Under the pieces are notes generated by a model. The model did not search any database. It was not told the origin of the DNA and saw nothing but the letters and a program-made list of their open reading frames with translations. Source: Heterodera schachtii (Eukaryota; Nematoda; Chromadorea; Rhabditida; Heteroderidae). From it: DNA of 64,000 nt. A program made the position numbers and the translations under genes. How positions within the stretch are numbered: position 1 is the stretch's first letter; each line of letters starts with the position of its first letter. Below, one piece after another: positions 43,813 to 55,379 of the stretch. The DNA is taken from the NCBI GenBank assembly GCA_023374025.1, contig SIJG01000033.1, positions 531,239-595,238 of the forward strand, in the 5' to 3' direction.

Positions 43813-44522
43813 NNNNNNNNNNNNNNNNNNNNNNNNNNNNNNNNNNNNNNNNNNNNNNNNNNNNNNNNNNNNNNNNNNNNNNNNNNNNNNNNNNNNNNNN
43901 NNNNNNNNNNNNNNNNNNNNNNNNNNNNNNNNNNNNNNNNNNNNNNNNNNNNNNNNNNNNNNNNNNNNNNNNNNNNNNNNNNNNNNNNNNNNNNNNNNNN
44001 NNNNNNNNNNNNNNNNNNNNNNNNNNNNNNNNNNNNNNNNNNNNNNNNNNNNNNNNNNNNNNNNNNNNNNNNNNNNNNNNNNNNNNNNNNNNNNNNNNNN
44101 NNNNNNNNNNNNNNNNNNNNNNNNNNNNNNNNNNNNNNNNNNNNNNNNNNNNNNNNNNNNNNNNNNNNNNNNNNNNNNNNNNNNNNNNNNNNNNNNNNNN
44201 NNNNNNNNNNNNNNNNNNNNNNNNNNNNNNNNNNNNNNNNNNNNNNNNNNNNNNNNNNNNNNNNNNNNNNNNNNNNNNNNNNNNNNNNNNNNNNNNNNNN
44301 NNNNNNNNNNNNNNNNNNNNNNNNNNNNNNNNNNNNNNNNNNNNNNNNNNNNNNNNNNNNNNNNNNNNNNNNNNNNNNNNNNNNNNNNNNNNNNNNNNNN
44401 NNNNNNNNNNNNNNNNNNNNNNNNNNNNNNNNNNNNNNNNNNNNNNNNNNNNNNNNNNNNNNNNNNNNNNNNNNNNNNNNNNNNNNNNNNNNNNNNNNNN
44501 NNNNNNNNNNNNNNNNNNNNNN
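43813..44522. other. Assembly gap (710 N)
   Basis: A run of N. Open frames spanning it are meaningless. Confidence 0.99.
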
Positions 44523-45917
44523 AGCAAGAATTAAATGTTTTTGGCCAAATCCGCTAATAAATCTTATAAAAATTTAAGAAAATTTTATTTTACAGTCGAC
44601 AATAAGCGCGGGGCTTTTCTCAAAATCTTTTTTTTCAGCGAATTGTAAAAAAAGTTTTCGATTCTATAAAATTGCCCCTGCTTGTCACTAAATCACGCCA
44701 CTCTTCTTTTTTATGTTTTAAGCGGCTTGAACTCTACTAAAATGACAACTCCAACATTCTTAGGTCCCCGAAAAATTAATGAAACAATGAATTAATTTGT
44801 TTAATGTTTAAATTTGTGAAATAATATTTTTTTATTTAATATTTAAATTAACGGCGGGATAATTTAATTTTATTTAACTTAAATTTAATGAAAGACAATT
44901 TATGCCTTCAAAATAAAATTATTTTTGGATAATTAGTTAATTTCATTTTCACTTAATTTGTACAGGCATTGTTCTTTTTGCATTAATTTTTCGTTTTTTT
45001 GTCGAGCAAAATTCCCTTCAAACAGTCGCATGAGCAATTACAGAATATTTGTGTACAAATGTCCGGGCTCACATTTTCAGAACTCGGCTCACATCCGTTG
45101 CAACTCTTTTGGCCGAGTTCCTCATTTTGGGAGCATTGAAATTTTTCATGCAAAATAAAAGAAAAAATTAAATAATAAAATAAAAAGGGAATATAAATAA
45201 TTCTGCGGTAGCATCGAAATTTCCCAAAATAGGATACATTGGTCAAAACAAAGGATATTTTATAAGACAAAAAGCAAATAATTGGATTTATTGCAATTTC
45301 TACAGTAAGAACATTTATTTATTCCCTTATATTTTGGGTATTCGTTTTTTACCGATTTACCTAAAATTGGGGGCAAACTTGAAAACGATTTTTCTTGTCA
45401 ATTTTAACTTTTTGGGTAATATTTTGTTAATAATTTTTTATATTGCATTTTAAGAATCAGATGATCGAATTTTTAGCAATTTCTTTTTCCACCTTGTAAA
45501 AGCGGAATATCCAATTTTCAATTTGCGCACTTGGCGCCCAAACAAAAAAAAATTAAAAAATTAAGATAAAAATTCACGAAAAAAACCCTAAACGGAATGA
45601 AATCGCGAAATTTCCGAAAAAAATCCTATGGGTTGGGAAAATTTAAAAAATTTTTGGGTAGGGGGACACGGGTTTTACGGGCTTTTGCCCATGAGGCCGT
45701 AACCGTGTTGTTGCCAAGCCCGTTAAATACCATGCAATTCCCGCATTTATTTACATACAGTCACGAACAAAAGAATTTGAGCAAAAATAAATTTTATTTT
45801 ATTTTAATAATTTAAAAATTTGGATTTCGTTTTTTTTTTGTTCGGATTCGGACCCGGGACTCGGCATGGGTAAAGTTTAGGCCTAGCAGCCTAACAGTCA
45901 TATTCTGTGACTTACTT
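44523..45917. other. Intergenic, no supported gene
   Basis: Very A/T-rich. Positions 45830-45870 carry TTTGTTCGGATTCGGACCCGG, another Merlin-terminus-like phrase. Short frames at 44958-45158 and 45597-45815 lack any domain, start context or splice structure. Confidence 0.5.
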
Positions 45918-46082
45918 GTGCCATTTGAATTGGTCAACAAATGAATCAAAGAAAAAGTGACACTGGAAAAACGAAGAGAAGCGATGCAAAATTAGACAAA
46001 TGGTTCAGTGGGAAGACAAAAATTCGGACAATTTGAACAATGTCAGCATTTATTTGAGTGGAGACAAAAAATGCATTGGGTG
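45918..46082 (+). pseudogene. F-box-like type A exon 4 relic
   Basis: PFELVNK(stop)IKEKVTLEK and MVQWEDKNSDNLNNVSIYLS then GDKKCIG end at a GTGAGTATG donor. One in-frame stop and a deletion are visible. No other exon is near. Confidence 0.55.
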
Positions 46083-46480
46083 AGTATGAAATAGAGACCA
46101 GGGATGTCATTCCGAGGCGCCAAAAATTTTCGGAAGCCGGAATTCCATGCCATCACTGGTAGAGACACAATTTCAGACAATTAATCTGTTTACAATTTTT
46201 TTTGGTCCAACATATTTAAAACGGCACTAAGACGGAATTGGTCCCAGACGGAGAACTGACAGCTCCGCTGATCCCCACCGCAACCGAATTTTGTTGTTCT
46301 ATTGAATAAAATGCAAAATTTGAAAAATTTGCTCAATTTTTTGTCCTCCCCATCCCATCTGCATTCTGTTGCACTTTCTTTTGTGCAAATTTTCATGTTT
46401 TATGCATAATGTTAAATTTTGCCCTACTTTCTTTCCGATTCGTCCCATTCCTTTCATGTTTATTGCTTAAAATTGCTTTT

Positions 46481-46836
46481 TAGGGGTTTCGGGGTCGGGA
46501 ATTATTATTTTTTTGTTAGTTTGACCACTCCATGAACCGACATGTGACCAACTGAATCAAACTGGAAGCAACCAACACTAAATTAACCTATAGACATCTC
46601 TTAAGCATTTTCTATTCATTTTATGCAAGAAAAATTTCATTAAACACAAAATTTTTGTGGGCGAAAAAATGAAAAAAATTCGTAAATTTTTTTCCGACAT
46701 CCTTTTTAGTCTTGTCACTGTTAGAATCTTAATATTTTCAGAATTGCTACGTACAGTTAAAATTTCAACTCGATCGGATCATGGAAAGTGGTCAAACTAA
46801 CAAAAAAAATAATAATTCCCGACCCCGAAACCCCTA
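46481..46836. mobile_element. MITE with about 55-bp inverted ends, TA target
   Basis: TAGGGGTTTCGGGGTCGGGA through ATTATTATTTTTTTGTTAGT at the left is mirrored almost perfectly to 46836. The ends are bordered by TA, compatible with Tc1/mariner-type transposition. The interior of about 240 bp is non-coding. The outer GGGTTTCGGGGTCG resembles Merlin inner-terminus sequence, so affiliation is uncertain. Confidence 0.8.
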
Positions 46837-46917
46837 ATTTTAATAGGAAATAGCTTCTTAAATTTTTTAATTTTTTTCGAGGAAACCACAAAACTTTACC
46901 ATTGCCATTTTTAGTAT

Positions 46918-47190
46918 ATGAATAATTTACAACAACTTAATGCTGAACGTACAGCGACAATTGCGCGAATTGATGTTATTCGACATCGGCTGCACACTGC
47001 AACGGGGCGAGAATGGGGTCTGTTCTACAACGAACTTCTGCAATTGGAACGTCGCCTTGTGGAATTGGAGAGCTTGGGTCTACGTCAGCATGATCGTCCG
47101 CCGGAACGACGGAGGGGACCGAGGGACGACGACGATGAAGATGAGATTTCTTCATCATGTTTTGTTTTTGTGGCTCTCTTGGCTTTTTAA
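46918..47190 (+). CDS. Small coiled-coil-like protein, unknown function
   Basis: A single-exon frame of 90 codons with its own ATG: MNNLQQLNAERTATIARIDV, FYNELLQLERRLVELESLGL, then the acidic and basic run RRRGPRDDDDEDE and a hydrophobic end FVFVALLAF. Leucine spacing in residues 1-55 suggests a short coiled coil. AATAAA at 47202 lies just downstream and could serve polyadenylation. Base composition is more GC-rich than the flanks. I do not recognise the family. Confidence 0.45.
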   Translation: MNNLQQLNAERTATIARIDVIRHRLHTATGREWGLFYNELLQLERRLVELESLGLRQHDRPPERRRGPRDDDDEDEISSSCFVFVALLAF

Positions 47191-47613
47191 AATTTGAAAA
47201 AATAAAAGCACATTAAATGTCTTACAATTAGAAGCATCGGTACTTGTGGGTTTGGGCCTACAGCACAAAATTTTATCACTCCTTCACAATGATCGGCAAC
47301 CACAAAATACAGTGAAAATCGGGAAATTTTCGAAAAAAATTGCAAGGGGATTGTGAAAATTTTTTGGAAAATTTTAACTGTCCATTCGAAAGGTGACAAA
47401 ATTCTCTACCAATTACCTTTTGAATGGTGAGTCTATGATTGCGTTGACAATACAGTGGGGAGCAAAGGTTAATGCGTTTTTGATTCATCTCGAAACAGTT
47501 TTCCCAATTTGTTGTAACCACCCAATTTTTAGTGGTGCAAAAGTTAATGTGTACATTTTCGAAGAAAATTATTTCAGCCAAAAACATGCCAAAAAAGTGA
47601 AAAAAATACATGC

Positions 47614-48750
47614 TACACTGGTGGAAAAAAGTCTTTTACCAAACCCCCAAAATTTGCTCAGTAGTGATTTTTGAAATAGTATGGAGTCCGATATATACAA
47701 TTGTAAGACCTTTTTTGTAGCAATTCCTTTGCTCTATTGGTATGCAAAATTTTATTAAATTTTGTTCACAAATAATTGCAATATTCTGACCGGAACAGGA
47801 ACTGATCATTTTTGGGAGGGAAAAAAGTCTTTTACCAAACTTGAAAAACTATTTCAAAATGCTCATAAAAATCTGAAATAATTCATGCAGGCTTATTTTT
47901 GGTGTTGAATAAAAAAAGTCTTTACACTAACTTGATCAGACCACTCCTTCATAGTGACCGGGACACCCTAAAATACACTGAAAATTGGGAAAATTTCAAA
48001 AAAAATTCCTAGGGGGTTGGGAAAATTTTTTGGGAAATTTTGAATATGCTCTTGGATAGAGCATATATTTGGCTATCAAATTGCTTTTGGAATAGTGGGG
48101 CTATGACCTGTACTTAAAAAGTTATACTTGGTTGAAAAACTGATCTTCTTAAAAATGATCAATTTTTGGTCATTTTCCCTTGAAATACGGTAGAAAATAA
48201 TGATTTTTTATAATCATCAAAATTCAACCAAGTAAAACTTTTTATGCACAAATCATAGCCCAACCATTCAAAAGGTAATTCGGTAGAGAATTTTGTGCTC
48301 TATCCAATGAGCATATTAAAAATTTCCCAAAAAATTTTCCCAACCCCCTAAGAATTTTTTTTGAAAATTTTCCCAATTTTCAGTGTATTTTAGGGTGTCC
48401 GGATCACTATGAAGGAGTGGTCTGATCAAGTTGGTGTAAAAGACTTTTTTATTCATCACCAAAAGATAAGCCTGCATGAATTATTTCAGATTTTTATGAG
48501 CATTTTGAAATAGTTTTTCAAGTTTCGTAAAAGACTTTTTTCCCTCCCAAAAATGATCAGTTCCTGTTCCTGTCCCAATATTTCAAAAGTTTGTGAACAA
48601 AATTTGACAAAATTTTGCATACCACTTGAGCACAGGTATTTCTACAAAAAAATCTTACAACTATGTATATTGGACAACTTATTAATTACAAAAATAGCCA
48701 CTGAACAAATTTTTCGGGGGTTTGGTAAAAGACTTTTTTCCACCAGTGTA
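47614..48750. mobile_element. 1.1-kb foldback element with long arms
   Basis: Starts TACACTGGTGGAAAAAAGTC and ends with the inverse GACTTTTTTCCACCAGTGTA. Each arm is about 500 bp (47614-48110 and 48250-48750) with few mismatches, leaving a spacer of about 140 bp. TA is present at both ends, fitting a Tc1-type target. There is no gene. A partial second copy (48773-48850) follows immediately, and related sequence lies at 47270-47400. Confidence 0.85.
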
Positions 48751-48850
48751 GTATAACTTTCGATGCTGATCAAAAAAGTCTTTTATACCAACTTGGTCAG
48801 ATCACTCCTTCATGGTGATCTGGCATCCCAAAATACAGTGAAAATCGGGT

Positions 48851-49595
48851 CTTCGCTTTTCGGAGTTCGTTATGCTCAACATTTGACCAATGCTCAAGGA
48901 CACCATTCATCTGATGACTTTGAACTCCAACTCTTCGTCGAATGCGCCAATTGGTCCCGTCAATGCTCAACGATTGTTAGTCTCTTCACAATGTCTCTAT
49001 CGATAGCGCCATTTTCCCCGAATTTCCGCCCGACGACAGTGCCAATGCGTCGGATGGCCAAGCGGTGGCCAAATGGCTGTTCACGCCTCGTCGGGAAAAT
49101 TTGCCGAAGCAGCTCGATATTGTGAATTCAACGATGGAACAATGGTCGACAAATTTGGAACAAATCAAAGCGGTGATTTGTCCAATTTAATTCGTTTTTT
49201 AATTTGTCATCTTTTTTAGGCATTTTCGGATGCTTCTTCTCCCGTCAGTTTCATCATTTACATTGAATTTCCGCCGCCCTTTCCGATTGATTCCATTGCG
49301 TCTTTTAAACGGACCAACGAATTCACTGGAGAGCAATTGACATTGGCACCGTTTGAATTAGAAGCAAATGTTTTTAAGCTCATCCGTTGTTCAAGTGAAG
49401 AAGGAAGCGAGGAAAAATGGCAAAAGGCGCTGAAAGAATTGTTTTGGGCAACTCAAAAGAACAAAATTGACTTTTACATTGGAGACGACGGAGTCGACGA
49501 TGGGTGAATTCAATTTTAAAATCCAAATTCTGATAAAAAGTTTTTGAAGGCTTCTCGATACTGCTTCCGTCGGGCCGAGTGTTGATCAGAAATAG
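48851..49595 (+). pseudogene. F-box-like type B (copy B4), 5'-truncated with stop
   Basis: Exon 3 begins abruptly at 48851, where a foldback-element fragment ends, and is disturbed by frame changes and an in-frame TAG near 48978. Its end (PPDDSANASDGQAVAKWLFT, PRRENLPKQLDIVNSTMEQW) runs to 49172. Exon 4 (49220-49503) is open: AFSDASSPVSFIIYIEFPPP, ASFKRTNEFTGEQLTLAPFE, KLIRCSSEEGSEEKWQKAL. The last exon (49550-49595) reads LLDTASVGPSVDQK. Confidence 0.65.
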
Positions 49596-49942
49596 AAGAA
49601 GTGAATGATTGATAATTATTGATGTGATTACCATGTGATCGAAATGTTGGTTCTCAGCCATTTAATTGTTGTTGTTTTGATTTTCAGTTAGGCTTTACCA
49701 ATACTTAGAAATTTAAAAAAATCAGCACACGAAATTGTTTCTTTAAGATTTATTTTCATTGATTATCCCAATTTGAGATTATTGTTCAGTTACCTTAAAA
49801 CCCCGCCCTAAAAATCCGTTCTAATAACTGAATTTTTTTTTTTCTAAGGGAGGGGACCAAAAGGTATTCCCCAATATGAAAAGCAAAGCTTATTTGCTCG
49901 GATGTTCATTATCCCATCCTTCGTTCTTTTCGTGTACTAGAG

Positions 49943-49950
49943 TATATAAA
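49943..49950 (+). promoter_or_regulatory. TATA box of type B copy B5
   Basis: TATATAAAGCCGACCAAATC is identical to the block before the intact copy at 56.1 kb. In this copy the hAT element at 49986 separates it from the start codon by about 790 bp instead of about 120. Confidence 0.65.
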
Positions 49951-49985
49951 GCCGACCAAATCTCCTTCCAGTCATTTCCTTCAAC

Positions 49986-50646
49986 TAGAGAAAGGCAAAA
50001 CAACTTATTTATTAGTTTATTCGGGCGAACAATCTTCACGTTGTTATTTAATTATTAACAATGTTCATTTTGCCAACAACGTATAAAACAACTTATTTTT
50101 AAAATTTCCGTCAATTTTCGAAAATTTATTTTAGCGGGAAATATCACTTGGGAGAGAGATAAGGCAAAATGAGAGAGTGCTGAACTTTCAATCCCAGTCA
50201 TACAAAACATTTTTAATGAAGAAAGACAGAGAAAAACAGAGAAAGATTATTTTAACAGAGAGGGTAATCGGAAGAGATTCAAGGACATAGAGACAATAGA
50301 AACATAATGATAATTCTCCGTCTATACCCAAAGGATAAGCAAAGAAGGGAACTAAGCTTTCTTCCGATTGCACTCTCTCTTAAAATATTTTCTCTACCCT
50401 CCTTCATCAAAATTGTTTTGTCTAACCAGTACTGAAAGTTCAGCACTCTCTCATTTTGCCTTATCTCTCTCCCAAGTGATATTTTCCGCTAAAGTAAATT
50501 TTCAAAGATTGACGGAAATTTTAAAAATAAGTTGTTTTATACGTTGTTGGCAAAATGAACATTGTTAATAATTAAATAACAACTTAAATGTTGATCTCCG
50601 AAGAAACAATTTTTTTCTTAAGAAAAAGTTGTTTTGCCTTTCTCTA
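49986..50646. mobile_element. hAT-type MITE in an F-box-like 5' leader
   Basis: Ends TAGAGAAAGGCAAAACAACT and the exact inverse; 8-bp duplication CCTTCAAC (49978-49985 and 50647-50654). The arms match for about 220 bp each. The paralogous empty site TTTCCTTCAACCCCCATTC is at 56036. TAGAG-type ends with an 8-bp duplication are characteristic of hAT elements. No coding region. Confidence 0.9.
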
Positions 50647-50737
50647 CCTTCAACCCCCATTCATTCCATCCGCATTTATTTGATAACTTTTTTTCAGTTC
50701 ACTTCTTTGGTATATTGTTTAATAATTACCAGCAAAA

Positions 50738-52020
50738 ATGTCGCATAATCCGAAAGAAGCGGAGAGAGAAATGGAAAAAGCGATGTAAACAATTTATCCA
50801 AATTTGGATTTCCCATGATAATCATTTTGCTTTTCCGTTTTCAGCTTCATCTCCGCCGACTGTTGGCTTGATTCTATTTGCTTCCACCTTTTCAACTTGG
50901 CCTTGGCGTTGCGATGATCAGCCGTCGATTTGATCGCTTCGTCGAAGAACACTTCAAAACGCGCAAATGGACATTGGACACGATGCAAATCGGACGAAAA
51001 ATTGGAGAGAATGGCGCAATTGAAATGGAAATTGTCAATTACGATGGAAAAGCATTGTCATTCCCTCAAAATCCGTTGCCGAATAAAGTCATCGGATTCA
51101 GAAGCATTTGGATCTGGTAAAAATGAATTTTAAATGATTTATGCCAATAAACTTTCTTACGATTTCCAGCTTCATCGATCAAAATGTGATCACTTTTCTT
51201 CGCCGTTTTCACCGTCTTTTCTCCTTTTGTTCAACAACACTTTCCATTCACACTGAGAATGTTCACATTTTGGAGTTCATTGTGCTCGACATTTGGCCAA
51301 TGCTCAAAGACACCATTCATTGGATGGATTTGAAATCCATCACTTTTCGTCAAATGCGTCAATTGGCCCCGTCAATGCTCACCGATTGTACATCCCTTGA
51401 CTTTTTCATTTTATGCAACGGCATTTTTTCCGAATTTCCGCCTGATGACTCTGCCGATGCGTCGGAGGGCCAAGCGGTGGCCAAATGGCTGTTCACGCCT
51501 CGTCACGACAATTTTCCGAAGGAGCTCAGATCCTATATGGATTCAACCATGGAAGAACAATGGTCGGCAATCATGGAACAGATCAAAGCGGTGATTAATT
51601 AATTAAACTTTAATCCGCTTTTGAAATATTTTGTCTTCGTTTTAGGCCTTTTCCGCTGCTTCTTCTCCTGTTTCTTTCGGCATTTCTGTTTTAATTCCGC
51701 CGTCCTCGTCACTTTCTTCTGTTGTGCCATTTAAACTGACCAACGAATTCACTCAAGAGAAACTGACACTGTCCAAAGAAGAAGAAAATGGAGTAGATTT
51801 AAATGGGTTTTCCCTCATCCGTTGTCCAATTGTGCCCGATGATAAGAGACAGCAGCAGATGATTAATGAATTGTACGACCGATGGAACCGAATTGACTTT
51901 TTCTTTGGAGACGACGGAGTCGGCGATGGGTAATTAACAATTTTAAAATTCCAAATGCTTATTTTTGTTTTTCTTTTCAGTCTTCTCGACGGTTCCCCGG
52001 GGCCGATTGGTGATCACTGA
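50738..52020 (+). pseudogene. F-box-like type B (copy B5), small deletion and promoter insertion
   Basis: Exons: 50738-50784 (MSHNPKEAEREMEKA), 50845-51116, 51170-51590, 51646-51929 and 51981-52020. The product would continue FISADCWL, but four bases are lost where the family codes LEVFDLLPP, so the F-box-like part (LPPFQLGLGVAMISRRFDRF) is in another frame. Exon 3 (FIDQNVITFLRRFHRLFSFC ... QAVAKWLFTPRHDNFPKELR), exon 4 (AFSAASSPVSFGISVLIPPS, VVPFKLTNEFTQEKLTLSKE) and exon 5 (LLDGSPGPIGDH) are clean. Insertion of a hAT element between TATA box and start codon may have silenced the gene before the deletion. Confidence 0.7.
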
Positions 52021-52327
52021 TCAGAACAGCTAAAATGAATTGATTATTGATGCGATTATTATGTGACCCAAATGTTATACTGGAATTTAAATATGTTGTA
52101 TTTGATTGTTGCTCATAAATTCATAAAAAACTATTTTTGCGAATTTTCTTCGGATTTTGAACCGTTACAAAAGGCAATTTTAGTTTTTGGCAAAGGATCT
52201 TTTAAGTCATGTTTGGGTTCATATTCATATGAGTTTGCTGGGAACAGGATTTAGCTGATTTTAACAATACTTTTGGCTATTGTGGAGTTTAGGCACCATA
52301 TACAAATTTTTTTTTCACATTTCAGAA

Positions 52328-53551
52328 TAGGGTTAAGCCCCGAGCCCTCGCGGGGCAAAAAGTCGGGGGCCGGGGACTTCGGGGGCCGACATGTCGGGGG
52401 TCGGGTCGGGGGGGAGCTCAATTGTCGGGGGTCGGGGACCCCGATCGGGTAGTGATCAACGAAATTTTTTAACGAAAAACTCAATTTTTATTATTAAATG
52501 CTCGTAAATCTTCCTTTTTTTCACTTTACTCATCTGATTTCGTTAGCGCCGGCAAGAGTGAGTCCAAGCTGCTGGCCTTTAAACCAGCGGCTTCCATTTG
52601 TTCTTATTTATAAGAATTTCTAATTTTGAGGTAGCGACGAAAATTGTTCTGATTTATTAAATATATTTATAATTTTGAAATTTTATGGCATAATGTCACT
52701 ATTTTTCAAGAAATTTTAAGGTCGGCCGCAAAATTTTTTTGATCTTTTGATCCCGAATTTACTGAAATTTGACCTTATTTCTAAGATTTTCTTATTTTCA
52801 GGCTTCACCTAAACTTTTTAAATTTTTTCTGATTAACATTTTATTTCGTGGTTTTTGAGAAAAAAAAACTTTAAAATGGCCATTTTTATGTAAAAAATGT
52901 ACCAAAAACTCCCAATTTTCAATTTTTGTTTCCGGCGGCACCTATCGTCACCGCCGGTTCGCAAAGCTTATTTGTTCTTAAAATTTGGCTCAAAATCGCG
53001 CAAAAATTGTCATTTTTTGGTGAAAATTTGTGGGCAAAATTAACTCAAATTTTCAAAAAATTCTCTCGGCGGCGCCTATCGGCACCGCCGGCCTAAAATT
53101 TGATAGCATTTTGATCAAATAAATTGCAAAAATATACTGATTTGAAAAATATTGCTAAAGACTATTATTTTGACCCTAAAATCTTATTTTTCGGCCTTGA
53201 TGTTCATATTTTAAAAATTACCGATCGGCACCATGGTTTTGGGGGGCCGGCGGTGCCGATAGGCACCGCCGGAAAGTTTTTCGTAATTTTAATGTATTTT
53301 ATTAAGAAAATTTGTTCAAAATCTCAAAATTTTTCAATATTTCCCGCCTTCGTGGATGAATTAACTTTTAAATTTTTGAAACGCTCGGAGTCCACAATCC
53401 CCCGAAATAGTGTCGGGGGGTCGGGGGGCAAAAAGTCGGGGGTCGGGGACCTCGGGGGACGACATGTCGGGGGTCGGGTCGGGGGATCGGTCCAAAAAGC
53501 GTCTCGGGTCGGGTCGGGGGCCGGGGGGCTCGGGGTCGGGGCTTAACCCTA
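52328..53551. mobile_element. hAT-type non-autonomous element with GC-rich ends
   Basis: Flanked by the 8-bp repeat TTTCAGAA (52320-52327 and 53552-53559). Ends TAGGGTTAAGCCCCGA and the exact inverse. Just inside are G-rich runs of the type GTCGGGGGTCGGG on both sides; the centre is A/T-rich and contains three copies of the 26-bp GC palindrome (52931, 53066, 53247). No transposase seen. Size 1224 bp. Confidence 0.85.
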
Positions 53552-53613
53552 TTTCAGAATAAAATAAACAAAAATAAAATTCCATTCTTACTCATATAAT
53601 TGCATAATGTCCC

Positions 53614-54126
53614 ACGGGCCAACTCCGTCAATGGTGAGCAATGGTGCATAATTGTGGTCCCTAATTACTTTTATATTATGGTTCAAAATCACCAATCGGG
53701 GGGTTTTCGAGGGTGCTGATCAGTGATCAGAATCTGACCATAGGTTTGCCTAATTCAGAACCCCGGACTCAAATTTCGAATATTTATATTGGATTTTAGA
53801 GACCGACCTGGACCTGTATCCAAGCCTGTTTCCTGAGTCCAGGTCCAGGTCATTTTTCGGCAACCTGGATCTGTTTTACTGGATTTTTGTCCAGGAAATC
53901 CAGGTCCAGGCTTTTTCAAAATGTCGCTCTATTGGATTTGACTTAAAAGTTCTAAACTGACCAGGTATTCGCTGGTAAGATTTAGCGGATGTATTTGAGA
54001 AAATTTTTAATTTCTTAGGGGTATTTTATAAAAAATTTCGTTGAAAAAAATTTCTTATACTTTTTTTTTACTGAGACGGAGTTGGCCAGACGGAGTTGGC
54101 GAGACCGAGTTGGCCCCTACCGTCGA
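53614..54126. mobile_element. Element with GACGGAGTTGGCC units, second copy
   Basis: Probable 8-bp duplication AATGTCCC (53606-53613 and 54127-54134). Left end ACGGGCCAACTCCGTC; right end carries three GACGGAGTTGGCC/GA units and stops GGCCCCTACCGTCGA. The interior has a Merlin-terminus-like segment (53700-53790) and a CCAGGTCCAGG-rich stretch (53800-53920). It is related by its ends to 26429-27170 but otherwise different. Confidence 0.65.
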
Positions 54127-54168
54127 AATGTCCCTGCGTCATAATTTCATTTCTTCTGCTGTTTCTGA

Positions 54169-55346
54169 TCATTGATCACCACTCGGCCTGGGAGAACCGT
54201 CGAGAAGACTTAAAAAAGACAAAAATAAAAATGAGAGAATTAGCATTTGGATTTATATCTCCTCCTTCAACCATTTTCTCTCACCGCCTGTAGCAATGAC
54301 GAAAGCAACAGGAGAAGAAGCAGAGGAAAATGCCTAAAATGAAGACAAAAAATAGGGGAAAAAAGCAAATGAAATTGGACAATCAAATAATCTAATCACC
54401 GCTTTAATCTGTTCCAATGTTGAAAGCCATTGGTCCACAGCTAAATCCTCAGTGCTGACAATGAGCTGCTTCGGCAAATTGTCGGGACGAGGCGTGAACA
54501 GCCATTTGGCCACCGCTTGGCCCTCCGACGCATTGGCACTTTCATCAGGCGGAAATTCAGGCAAAATGTCGAAATGGAAAGAGACAACGCGAAGGGATGG
54601 ACAATTGCAGAGAATGGACGGGGCCAATTGGCGAATTTGATAAAAACCGATGGAGTCCAAATCCATCTCAAGAATGGTGTCCTTGAATGTTGGCCAAATG
54701 TTGAGCAAAACGAACTCCAAAGTTTGAATATCTTCAGTGGCAATAGTCAATTTTGTTGTACAAGTGGCGAAGAAACGGTGAAAACGGTGGAGAAAAGTGA
54801 GCACATTGTGATCGAAGTAGCTGAAAATCAGGAATAGTCATAAATCAATCATTTACAAATCCATTTTTTTACTGGATCGAAATGCGTTTGAATCCGACGA
54901 TTTTGTTCGGCAACGGATTTTGTGGCATTGGCAATGCTTTTCCATTGGAATTGATCATTTCCATTTCATCTGCGCTGTCCATTTCAGTTTTGGACACTTT
55001 TGCTGTTACTAAAATTCTTAGGAGTTTTTGGGGTTCGATCTGAGACCAATTAACGGGAACGAGTTTTCATAAGCTATTATCACGAAAACTTTTGCAAACT
55101 AAAAGGGTAACCCCTAATTTGTAAGTTTTTGCGGGACCCCTAAACTGCAAGCATCGGGGGATACCAAAACGCCAAAAGTGCCCAGGTTTGCATCGAATTT
55201 TCATTTCGCCCAATATCCATTTGCGCGTTTTGAAATGTTCGTCGACGAAATAGTCAAAGCGGTGACTGATCAGCGCAATGCCAAGGCCAAGCTGAGAAGG
55301 CGGCAGCAAATCGAACACATCCAACCATTAATCGGCAGAGATGAAA
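54169..55346 (-). pseudogene. F-box-like type B (copy B6), stop, deletion and insertion
   Basis: Exon 2 starts at 55346, but its third family residue after FISAD is a TAA stop. It continues WLDVFDLLPPSQLGLGIALI and is interrupted by about 200 bp (54985-55185), then ends ALPMPQNPLPNKIVGFKRIS. Exon 3 (54400-54820) is fully open: YFDHNVLTFLHRFHRFFATC, QAVAKWLFTPRPDNLPKQLI. Exon 4 is cut to its first 20 residues (AFSSASSPVAFVIA). The last exon reads LLDGSPRPSGDQ. Confidence 0.7.
54985..55185. mobile_element. Insertion within F-box-like exon 2
   Basis: The alien segment begins near TTTTGGACACTTTTGCTGTT and ends CGCCAAAAGTGCCCAGG; ACACTTTTG-C and, reversed, GGCACTTTTGGC are weakly inverted. No secure target duplication. 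It contains no coding sequence. Confidence 0.45.
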
Positions 55347-55379
55347 CTGAAAACGGAAAATATTTTTGTTACTTTTTAA

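Noticed and set aside
44958..45270. Overlapping frames with several cysteines
   Set aside because: No spacing typical of a zinc finger or knottin, no start context, and very A/T-rich surroundings.
53361..53585. Pro/Asp-rich frame PDPEPPGPRPDPRR
   Set aside because: An artefact of GTCGGGG-type repeats at the end of a hAT-type element.
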